NCBI GenBank assembly: GCA_947462115.1
Contig: CANHON010000124.1
Span: 1-11,454 of the forward strand
Length of the DNA stretch: 11,454 bases
Origin: Deltaproteobacteria bacterium
Lineage (GTDB): Bacteria; Myxococcota_A; UBA796; UBA2385
Direction: 5' to 3'
Part shown: one piece after another, positions 1-5,761 of the stretch
Position numbering within the stretch: the first letter of the stretch is position 1
Layout: each line of letters starts with the position of its first letter
Notes under the pieces: model-generated
Seen by the model: the letters and a program-made list of their open reading frames with translations, nothing else
Databases searched by the model: none
What the model was told of the DNA's origin: nothing
Made by a program: the position numbers and the translations under genes

Positions 1-709
1 CCGGCCAGCCGCTGACCGCCTCGATGTAGCGGCGCAGCACCTCGCTGAGCGCGAAGGCCAGCGCTTGGTCGTCGAGCCCAGCGGCGCGGGCCTCCGTCCA
101 CTCGCGGGCGGCGCGGGCGTGGGGCGGGATCGGCGCGGGCTCGGCCTGGCCCCGGCCCCTTCGCGCGAGGAGCAGCAGCCCGACGCCTGCGCCGATGGCC
201 ACGAGCCCTCCGGCGCCGATCCACAGGTAGGGGGGCGCTGCCGGCGGCGGCGCGAGCGCCAGCGCCTCGTCCATCGGGCCGCCCGAGGGGCCCGTCACGC
301 CGAGATCGATGAACAGCGGCGGCACCTCGACGGGCTGCACCTCGCCCTGCGGCCCGTGGGCCTCCATCGCCGGCAGGCCCACCACCGCGCTGCCGGCCGG
401 GCCGCTCAGGGCGTAGCGCCGCACCCGGCGGCTGCGGCCGCGGTCGTTCACCGGCCCCTCTTCGCCCTTCAGCGTCAGCGTGAAGCCCTCGGCCGCCGGC
501 TCGGGCAGCTCCAGGCTCCAGCCGGGCGCCAGCGCGACCTGAAGGCTGAGCTGGGCGTCCTCTCCAGCGGCGACCGCCCGGGCGGTGGTCTGCAGCTCCA
601 CCGAGACCGGCCCGACCGCGGGCGCCGGGCCCACCGCCGGCTGGCAGGCGGCGAGGCCCCAACAGAGGGCGGCGGCGCTTCGTGAGATCAACGTTCTGGT
701 GGGCATCAT
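1..709 (-). CDS. BatD/DUF4381-like membrane lipoprotein, partial (C-terminus off the left edge)
   Basis: I translated this open frame by hand; it is open for 236 codons and runs off the window. The start is ATG at 709-707, giving a classic ATGA overlap with the DUF58 stop (708-706); a second in-frame ATG follows at 706. The N-terminus has a short hydrophobic signal with a lipobox Leu-Ala-Ala-Cys (Cys22), so a lipid-anchored export is likely. Residues about 23-155 form a beta-rich, Pro/Gly-rich region like the BatD extracytoplasmic part. One membrane segment follows at about 161-182 (YLWIGAGG...GLLLL, then Arg-rich). The cytoplasmic end contains FALSEVLRRYIEAVSGW (about 219-235), the style of motif seen in DUF4381-type Bat-operon proteins. 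Translational coupling to DUF58 and MoxR supports a role in the same envelope-associated Bat complex. The family name is inferred from motif and context; the reading frame itself is solid. Confidence 0.65.
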   Translation of the reverse strand, partial: MMPTRTLISRSAAALCWGLAACQPAVGPAPAVGPVSVELQTTARAVAAGEDAQLSLQVALAPGWSLELPEPAAEGFTLTLKGEEGPVNDRGRSRRVRRYALSGPAGSAVVGLPAMEAHGPQGEVQPVEVPPLFIDLGVTGPSGGPMDEALALAPPPAAPPYLWIGAGGLVAIGAGVGLLLLARRGRGQAEPAPIPPHARAAREWTEARAAGLDDQALAFALSEVLRRYIEAVSGWP

Positions 710-1614
710 CGCACGCGCTCCAGCCGACGAAAGTGCGCGAGGAGCTGATGGAAGGGGTCGGCCTCGGTGCTCACGGCGGTGCACCACAGGCGCTCCCGCT
801 GCAGGCGCTTGACCCGCTCCGCCACCGGCAGGGCGGGCCGGAGCGCGCCGGCGTCCACGAGGCGGGTGGCCCCGGTCTCGGCGTCCTCCAGCGCGATGAG
901 GCCGGTGCCGCGGGGCAGGGCCTCTTCGAGCGGATCGTGCACCAGGAAGGCGTTGACGTGGTGCTTGGACGCGACGAGGCGCAGGGCCCCGCTCAGGGCC
1001 CCGCTCAGGTCCCCGCTCAGGGCCTGCGGGGGCGCGCGGTGGCCGGGCAAGAAGTCGGACAGCACGCAGACCACCGACCGACGGCGCAGCAGCTGGTGGG
1101 CGCGGGTCAGGGCCGCGACCAGATCGGTGCCGCGGCGGGCGGGAGGCGCCGAGAAGGCAGCTTGAAGCACCTGCATGGCGTGACCCCTTCGCTTGCGGGG
1201 CGGCAGCACCAGCTCCACCTGCTCGGTGAAGCTGAGCAGGCCCACCCGGTCGCCGTTGCGGATGGCGGCCCAGGCCAGGGCCCCGGCGAGGCGGGCGAGC
1301 TGCAGGCGCTTGTCGGTGCGCCCGTCGCGACCGCCGCCGCCGACCCGCATCGAGCCGGACTGGTCGAGCACCAGCAGCACCGTCAGCTCGCGCTCCTCGC
1401 GGAACTGCTTGATAAAAGGCTCACCTGTGCGGGCGGTGACGTTCCAGTCGATGTGGCGCACGTCGTCGCCGGGCGCGTAGGGGCGCACCTCCTCGAATTC
1501 CATGCCGAGGCCGCGGAAGGCGCTGCGGTACTCGCCGGCGAAGGGGCTGTCGACCCGCCGGTTGAGCTGGATGTGGAGCCGGCGGATCTGCCGGAGCTCA
1601 TCGGTGCTGAGCAT
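706..1614 (-). CDS. DUF58 (von Willebrand factor A-like) protein of a MoxR/Bat operon
   Basis: The 302-residue protein starts at ATG 1614, 16 bp after the MoxR stop, with a weak AAGG seven bases upstream. It carries the DUF58 hallmark PGDDVRHIDWNVTAR (48-62). Its VWA-like fold has a complete apparent MIDAS metal site: Asp84-Gln-Ser86-Gly-Ser88, Thr163 in RGTDL, and Asp187 in VLSDF. No signal peptide or membrane segment is visible, so it is cytoplasmic or peripheral. In the family these proteins are partners of MoxR ATPases in Bat operons, which are linked to envelope stress or to metal/cofactor insertion and complex assembly; the exact client here is unknown. Residues about 198-212 are an ALSG/DLSG tetrapeptide repeat coded by a 12-bp tandem repeat, an extra loop next to the MIDAS Asp187 strand. 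Its stop overlaps the next gene, which suggests coupled translation. Confidence 0.93.
   Translation of the reverse strand: MLSTDELRQIRRLHIQLNRRVDSPFAGEYRSAFRGLGMEFEEVRPYAPGDDVRHIDWNVTARTGEPFIKQFREERELTVLLVLDQSGSMRVGGGGRDGRTDKRLQLARLAGALAWAAIRNGDRVGLLSFTEQVELVLPPRKRRGHAMQVLQAAFSAPPARRGTDLVAALTRAHQLLRRRSVVCVLSDFLPGHRAPPQALSGDLSGALSGALRLVASKHHVNAFLVHDPLEEALPRGTGLIALEDAETGATRLVDAGALRPALPVAERVKRLQRERLWCTAVSTEADPFHQLLAHFRRLERVR
982..1024. repeat. 12-bp tandem repeat, about 3.6 copies, inside the DUF58 gene
   Basis: The unit cagggccccgct is present twice exactly (982-993, 994-1005), once with one change (1006-1017, g to t) and then partially (1018-1024). The period is a multiple of three, so it keeps frame and encodes Leu-Ser-Gly-Ala/Asp tetrapeptides on the minus strand at about residues 198-212 of the DUF58 protein. 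Such a repeat can gain or lose units by slippage without breaking the gene. Confidence 0.85.
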
Positions 1615-1630
1615 CGGGGGCCTTGCGGAC

Positions 1631-2626
1631 TCAGGGGGTGCGGACGCCGGCGAAGACCCGGGCGATGAGGTCCTCGGGCTGGAGGCCCTCGGCCTCGGCC
1701 TCCCAGGTGGGCTGGATTCGGTGCCGCAGCACGTCGGCGCCGATGGCCTTCACGTCGTCGGGGGTGACGTAGGCGCGGCCCTCGAGCAGGGCGTGGGCCC
1801 GGGCGGCCTGCTCCAGCGCGAGGGTGGCGCGGGGGCTGGCCCCGACCTCCAAGAAGCGGGCGATGTCGAGGCCCGCCGCTTTGGGATCGCGGGTGGCATG
1901 GACGAGATCAACGATGTAGTCGCGGATCACGCCCTCCATCAGCAGCATGCCGCAGACCTCTTGGGCCCGGGCCAGCTCCACCGGCCCCGCCACCGGCTGG
2001 ATGACCGCGGCCGGCTCTGCAGCCCGGTCGAGCATGGCCCGCTCCTCGGCTTTGGTGGGGTAGCCCACCCGCACCTTGAGCAAGAAGCGGTCGGCTTGGG
2101 CCTCGGGCAAGGGGTAGGTGCCCTCCTGCTCCAGCGGGTTCTGGGTGGCGAGCACCAAGAAGGGCCGCGGCAGGGCGTGGGTCTCGTCGCCCAGCGTGAC
2201 CTGCCGCTCCTGCATGGCCTCCAGCAGGGCGCTCTGGACCTTGGCCGGGGCGCGGTTGATCTCGTCGGCCAGCACGATGTTTGCGAAGATCGGGCCCTTG
2301 TGGGTGCGGAAGACCGCGGCCCGGGGATCGTAGACCTGGGTGCCGAGCACGTCGCTGGGCAGCAGGTCGGGGGTGAACTGCACCCGCTTGAAGTGCAGGT
2401 GCAGGGCCGAGGCCAAGCTGCGCACCGTCAGGGTTTTGGCGAGGCCGGGCACGCCCTCCAGCAGCACGTGGCCGTTGCACAGCAGGCCGATGATGAGCCG
2501 ATCGACCATGGCCTGTTGGCCCACGACGACCCGCCCCACCTCGGCGCGGATCGCGGAGAGCACGGGAAAGACTTCGCGAACCAGCGGTTCGACGTCGCGG
2601 AGGTTTCTCTTCTGCAGGATCGACAT
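1631..2626 (-). CDS. MoxR-family AAA+ ATPase
   Basis: The 331-residue protein has the full MoxR layout: Walker A GVPGLAKT (58-65), Walker B IVLADE (117-122) followed by INRAPAK, sensor-1 ATQNP (160-164), the EAQADRF segment (175-181), and the C-terminal lid with GASPRA and a conserved YVTPDDV stretch. MoxR proteins are ATP-driven chaperone-like enzymes that work with VWA-domain partners to mature or activate target complexes; DUF58 and the BatD/DUF4381-like gene directly downstream fit this. I chose ATG 2626 because the frame stays open for 71 more codons upstream (to about 2839) but that part is Arg/Pro/Ala-rich low complexity with no family resemblance. From 2626 the length matches the family. 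No good Shine-Dalgarno sequence precedes 2626, so a leaderless or slightly different start is possible. Confidence 0.95.
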   Translation of the reverse strand: MSILQKRNLRDVEPLVREVFPVLSAIRAEVGRVVVGQQAMVDRLIIGLLCNGHVLLEGVPGLAKTLTVRSLASALHLHFKRVQFTPDLLPSDVLGTQVYDPRAAVFRTHKGPIFANIVLADEINRAPAKVQSALLEAMQERQVTLGDETHALPRPFLVLATQNPLEQEGTYPLPEAQADRFLLKVRVGYPTKAEERAMLDRAAEPAAVIQPVAGPVELARAQEVCGMLLMEGVIRDYIVDLVHATRDPKAAGLDIARFLEVGASPRATLALEQAARAHALLEGRAYVTPDDVKAIGADVLRHRIQPTWEAEAEGLQPEDLIARVFAGVRTP

Positions 2627-2926
2627 GGGTAGCCCGAAGACGGGGGTGTGCGCGGCGCGGCGGGCCCGCCAGCACCGAGTGCGGGGGCGGTCTTCCGCGG
2701 CGGGGAGTGAAATGCGGACAGAGGCGACGCCCGAGCCCGATGGGTGAGATAAGGTGCGCCGCCTCCCGGCGAGGGCCCCGCGCCCACGCCGAGCCCGGCC
2801 GCACCGCGCCGGCCGAGCGACGCCCGCGGCCCTAATCACAGCGCTCGAACCGCCAAGGGCTCAACGCCCCTTGACGACAGCCCGAGCCGTTCCTATCCGG
2901 GCGACCCGCCTGGTGCTGGAGGATCC
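2627..2926. other. Divergent intergenic region between moxR and the DksA-type gene
   Basis: This 300-bp region must hold promoters for both directions. A sigma70-like promoter pointing right is annotated separately. No convincing moxR promoter could be picked; the only AT-richer patch on that side is near 2740-2755. A perfect 12-bp palindrome, ggcgggcccgcc, lies at 2659-2670 in the moxR leader. Open frames crossing the region are low-complexity Arg/Pro/Ala translations and look non-coding. Confidence 0.6.
2871..2899 (+). promoter_or_regulatory. Sigma70-like promoter of the DksA-type gene
   Basis: TTGACG (2871-2876, five of six consensus bases) is followed after exactly 17 bp by TATCCG (2894-2899, three of six). 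The predicted start would leave a short leader before ATG 2927, which has GGAGGA at 2918-2923. The -35 box and spacing are good; the -10 box is weak, as is common in GC-rich genomes. Confidence 0.45.
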
Positions 2927-3409
2927 ATGTCCACGTCCCCGACCCCACCGACCCCAGAGTTTACCGCGCTGGTCTCGGCCCTCGGCGTAGACTTCGCCAA
3001 CCTGCTCACCGCAGACGCGACGACCCTGCCGCCCGACGAGTACCTGTCCGCGGACGAGATCAAGGAGCTGCGTCGCGCCCTGCTCGGCGAGCTGCACACG
3101 CTCATGAAAAGCGGCCAAGAGGCCGTCAAGGACCTCGTCGAAGATCGGCCCGTCGAGTCCGACCCCGTGGACGTCGCCTCCGACGAGACCGACCGGGAGT
3201 TCGTGCTCCGCCTCGCCGGCCGCGAGCGCATCATGATCCACAAGCTCGGCCGCGCGCTCGAGCGCATGGGCGAGGGCGAGTACGGGGTCTGCGAGACCTG
3301 CGGCAGCCCCATCACCTTCAAGCGCCTGCGGGTGCGCCCGGTGGCCACCCAGTGCGTCGAGTGCAAGTCGCACGCCGAGCAGGTCGAGCGCCGCAGCCGC
3401 ACCCTGTAA
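2927..3409 (+). CDS. dksA: DksA/TraR-family zinc-finger transcription regulator
   Basis: The 160-residue protein has the DksA plan. The N-terminal segment includes EYLSADEIKELRRALL (38-53), similar to the region that opens the DksA coiled coil. The coiled-coil tip is Asp79-Pro-Val-Asp82-Val-Ala84, which matches the DxxDxA motif that DksA inserts into the RNA polymerase secondary channel. A zinc finger follows, Cys122-X2-Cys125-X17-Cys143-X2-Cys146, with the spacing typical of DksA. All functional elements are therefore present, and a role in tuning RNA polymerase initiation with (p)ppGpp is likely. The start is set by GGAGGA four to eight bases upstream. It stands alone on its strand, divergent from moxR and convergent with the DUF1499 gene 19 bp away. 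Species of this type often have several DksA-like paralogues, so strict orthology with E. coli DksA is not certain. Confidence 0.92.
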   Translation: MSTSPTPPTPEFTALVSALGVDFANLLTADATTLPPDEYLSADEIKELRRALLGELHTLMKSGQEAVKDLVEDRPVESDPVDVASDETDREFVLRLAGRERIMIHKLGRALERMGEGEYGVCETCGSPITFKRLRVRPVATQCVECKSHAEQVERRSRTL

Positions 3410-3428
3410 ACGACCTCGGCGGCGCTGT

Positions 3429-3935
3429 TTAGGGCTGCCCGGCCTCGGTCTGACCGCTGGTCTCGCCGCCGGCCTCGCCGCGCTGCAGCAGCAGCCGAAG
3501 GGCCTCGACCCGCTCTCGGTTCACGCCCATGTCGCCGTAGCCGAGCCGGCTGGCCGAGCGCACCTGCACGACGGGGGCCTCGGGGTCCAGCGAGAGCTCG
3601 AGGTCGTCCACGAAGCCAAAGACGCGGCTTTTGCACTCGACCCGCAGGTAGTCGGGGCCCATGGCCGCGAGCTCGGCGCCGGGCAGCTCCAGGGCCGAGC
3701 GCCGCAGCCACACCATCGCGAGGCCGCGATCGACCGCCAGGGGCAGCGCGGCGATGTGGTGCTGGGCGTCGCTGGCCGGCGCGAGGCTGCTCACGCAGTT
3801 GGGCGAGTCCGGGCAGTCGGCGAGGCGGCCCATCGCCGGCCCCACCTTGCCGGCGGGCCCCGGGGCGGTGCCAGCGCAGCCGAAGGCCATCACCAGAACG
3901 CTGATCCACAGGCCATGTTGGACGGTCATTGACAT
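3429..3935 (-). CDS. DUF1499 family protein, probable lipoprotein
   Basis: The 168-residue product from ATG 3935 (alternative ATG 3929) shows the DUF1499 signatures: CPDSPNCVSS (41-50), a central VFGFVDDLEL segment (105-114), and RSASRLGYGDMGVNRERVEALR (126-147; both ends of this motif are typical). The function of the family is not established. The N-terminus is hydrophobic (about 8-19) and ends at Cys20 within MAFGC, an imperfect lipobox with Ala at -3, so lipoprotein export is plausible but not certain. The frame is open further upstream to 4187, but that part overlaps the divergent gene at 4018 and is Ala/Arg-rich, so I reject it. No good Shine-Dalgarno precedes the start. The C-terminus is a short Gly/Glu/Thr-rich tail. 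Confidence 0.85.
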   Translation of the reverse strand: MSMTVQHGLWISVLVMAFGCAGTAPGPAGKVGPAMGRLADCPDSPNCVSSLAPASDAQHHIAALPLAVDRGLAMVWLRRSALELPGAELAAMGPDYLRVECKSRVFGFVDDLELSLDPEAPVVQVRSASRLGYGDMGVNRERVEALRLLLQRGEAGGETSGQTEAGQP

Positions 3936-3962
3936 CGGTGCACCGGGGGGAGAGGGTCGGGG

Positions 3963-3974
3963 GACACCGGTGTC
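3963..3974. promoter_or_regulatory. 12-bp perfect palindrome, candidate operator
   Basis: GACACCGGTGTC lies in the 82-bp gap between the divergent DUF1499 and small helical protein genes, about 28 bp from one start and 43 bp from the other. Palindromes of this length occur by chance a few times in a window this size, so position is the only support. Confidence 0.25.
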
Positions 3975-4017
3975 GTTATCCCACCGGCGCGCCCCCGCCG
4001 GGGCGGAGGAGCCGACG

Positions 4018-4455
4018 ATGACCGACAAGAAGCCCGACCCCGCGCTCGCCGGCCTCAGCCTGCGCGAGCGGCTCGACGCGCTGACCGGCCGCGCCGCCGA
4101 GGCCACCAGCGCCACCGCCGCGACCCTCAAGCGGGAGGCGGCGATGGCCGCGGCCGAAGCCACGCTGAAGGGCGCCTGGAGCGCCATTCGCGGGGTGGTG
4201 GCCGATGAAGCCGAGGCGGCCCTGCGCCACTCCGAGGCCGCCCTGTCCGAGGCCCAGCGCAGCGACGTCGAGCGGGCCGAGCGCCTCCGCGGCGCCGCGG
4301 TCTCGGCGCGCTCGGAGCGAGAGCAGCGTCAGCGGGCCGCGACTGAAGAGCTGGCCCGCCTCAAGGCCGCCCGGGCCCAAGGCGGGAGCCCGGCGGCGTC
4401 CCCCGCCCGCGAAGAAGAAGCCCCGGCCCCGCCGCGCCCCAAAAAGACGCTCTGA
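4018..4455 (+). CDS. Small Ala/Glu/Arg-rich helical (probable coiled-coil) protein, unknown function
   Basis: The 145-residue protein starts at ATG 4018 with a strong GGAGGA at 4005-4010, seven bases upstream, which marks it as a real gene. Residues about 14-121 are almost free of helix breakers and rich in Ala, Glu and Arg (for example ATLKREAAMAAAEATLKGAW at about 35-54 and EEL-ARLKAARA near 110-120), so a long amphipathic helix or coiled coil is expected. Residues 122-145 are a Pro/Ala-rich tail ending in Lys-Lys-Thr-Leu. There is no cysteine, signal peptide or membrane segment. It is divergent from DUF1499 and convergent with dnaJ (24-bp gap). I do not recognise a family; its place beside dnaJ hints at, but does not show, a link with protein quality control. 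Confidence 0.78.
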   Translation: MTDKKPDPALAGLSLRERLDALTGRAAEATSATAATLKREAAMAAAEATLKGAWSAIRGVVADEAEAALRHSEAALSEAQRSDVERAERLRGAAVSARSEREQRQRAATEELARLKAARAQGGSPAASPAREEEAPAPPRPKKTL

Positions 4456-4479
4456 AGGCCGCGGCCCCGCCCGCCCCGC

Positions 4480-5601
4480 TCAGCTCTTGAAGCGGTCGAA
4501 GAGCCCGTCGAACAGGCCCTTCTCGTGGACCGTGGTCTTCTGGAGCTCGGCGAGCTTGCGCACCAGGGCCTCCTCCTCGGAGGACATCTTGTCGGGCACC
4601 GAGACGATGAGCTGGACGTGCTGGTCGCCGCGGCCGCGCTTTCCGCCGAGGCGGGGCGAGCCCTTGCCGCGCAGGGTCAGCACCTTGCCCGAGGGCGCGC
4701 CGGCCGGGATGCTCAGCGTCTCTTCGCCATCGACGGTGGGCACCTTGATCTCGGCCCCGAGGCAGGCCTGGGGGTAGCTCATCGGCAGGGTGCAGATCAC
4801 GTCGTCGCCGTCGCGGCGGAACAGCTCGTGCTCTTTGACCTCCAGCAGCACGTAGAGGTCGCCGGGGCGCCCTCCGGTGTCGCCGGCGTCGCCCTTGCCG
4901 GACACGCGGAGCTGGTTGCCGGTGCTGACGCCGGGCGGGATGGTGACGGTGAGCTTCTCGGGCACGCGCACCCGGCCGGCGCCGGAGCACTTGCGGCAGG
5001 GGTCCTTGATGACCTTGCCCCGGCCGCGGCACTTGGGGCAGGTGCTCCGCACGCGCATAAAGGCGACCTGCTGCAGCACCTCGCCTTGGCCCCCGCAGGT
5101 GGCGCAGGTGGCCGGGGTGGTGCCCGGCTCGGCCCCGCTGCCGGCGCAGGCGTCGCAGGCCTGCTCGCGCGGCACCTCGATCTCGCGGCTCACGCCGTGG
5201 ATCGCCTCGAGGAACTCGATCTGCACGCCCACCTGGAGATCGGAGCCCGAGCGGGGCCCGCCCCGCCCGCCGCCGCGCCGACCGCCGCCCATGCCGAACA
5301 GGTCGCCGAACAGGTCGCCGAACTGGCTGAAGATCTCGTCGGAGTTTTGAAAGCCCGGCCCCTGGCCTTGGCTTTTGAGGCCCGCATGGCCGAAGCGGTC
5401 GTAGGTGGCCTTCTTTTGCTCGTCGCTGAGCACCGAGTAGGCCTCGCTGGCCTCCTTGAACTTGGCCTCGGCGTCGGCGTCGTCGGGGTTGCGGTCCGGG
5501 TGGTACTGCATCGCGAGCTTGCGGTAGGCCTTTTTGATGCTCGCGTCGTCAGCGTCGCGGGTCAGGCCCAAAACTTCGTAGTAATCGCGGGGCTCGGCCA
5601 T
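4480..5601 (-). CDS. dnaJ: Chaperone protein DnaJ (Hsp40, type I)
   Basis: The 373-residue protein is a complete type I DnaJ. The J domain (about 5-70) has His34-Pro35-Asp36, which stimulates DnaK ATPase. A Gly/Phe and Gly/Arg-rich linker spans about 71-119. The zinc-binding domain has all four CxxCxGxG repeats: CDACAGSG (149), CATCGGQG (166), CPKCRGRG (188) and CRKCSGAG (202). The two C-terminal substrate-binding beta domains follow, with a dimerisation tail. It delivers unfolded clients to DnaK. It lies 160 bp downstream of dnaK on the same strand, so it is probably co-transcribed, though a strong stem-loop lies in the gap. ATG 5601 is preceded by GGAG at 5615-5612, ten bases upstream, which is on the long side. 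Confidence 0.98.
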   Translation of the reverse strand: MAEPRDYYEVLGLTRDADDASIKKAYRKLAMQYHPDRNPDDADAEAKFKEASEAYSVLSDEQKKATYDRFGHAGLKSQGQGPGFQNSDEIFSQFGDLFGDLFGMGGGRRGGGRGGPRSGSDLQVGVQIEFLEAIHGVSREIEVPREQACDACAGSGAEPGTTPATCATCGGQGEVLQQVAFMRVRSTCPKCRGRGKVIKDPCRKCSGAGRVRVPEKLTVTIPPGVSTGNQLRVSGKGDAGDTGGRPGDLYVLLEVKEHELFRRDGDDVICTLPMSYPQACLGAEIKVPTVDGEETLSIPAGAPSGKVLTLRGKGSPRLGGKRGRGDQHVQLIVSVPDKMSSEEEALVRKLAELQKTTVHEKGLFDGLFDRFKS

Positions 5602-5618
5602 GAGAGGCGGGCTCCATG

Positions 5619-5632
5619 CCGCGGGGCCGCGG
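5619..5632 (-). promoter_or_regulatory. GC stem-loop just upstream of the dnaJ ribosome binding site
   Basis: On the dnaJ-sense strand the sequence reads CCGCG-GCCC-CGCGG, a perfect five-bp stem with a four-base loop, ending three bases before the GGAG. It may affect ribosome loading or mRNA stability. A similar arrangement is seen in front of groES. Confidence 0.35.
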
Positions 5633-5696
5633 CGAATCGATCCGAGGAGGATCAGAGGGTTGGCTCACAGGCCAGGGGCAGGGCTCGACGGCCAAC

Positions 5697-5724
5697 GCCG
5701 CCCCCCCCGTGAAGGGAGGGCGGC
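5697..5724 (-). other. Strong stem-loop between dnaK and dnaJ
   Basis: GCCGCCC (5697-5703) pairs with GGGCGGC (5718-5724). After one C/A mismatch, three more C-G pairs (5705-5707 with 5714-5716) close a six-base loop. It begins 37 bases after the dnaK stop. No T-run follows on the dnaK-sense strand, so it is not a standard terminator; a partial terminator or a 3'-end stabilising structure that makes dnaK more abundant than dnaJ is an inference. Confidence 0.4.
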
Positions 5725-5761
5725 GGGCGGGAGGAGGCGGCGCGGGGCGCAGCCCGAGGGC

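Noticed and set aside
682..2632. Long plus-strand frames opposite DUF58 and MoxR
   Set aside because: Low-complexity translations; the minus-strand frames carry complete DUF58 and AAA+ motifs.
2627..2839. N-terminal extension of MoxR
   Set aside because: The extra 71 residues are low complexity and would use most of the divergent promoter region; the family start fits ATG 2626.
3929..3934. Perfect TTGACA as a promoter for the small helical protein gene
   Set aside because: No acceptable -10 box at 16-18 bp (the bases there are G-rich), and it overlaps the DUF1499 start.
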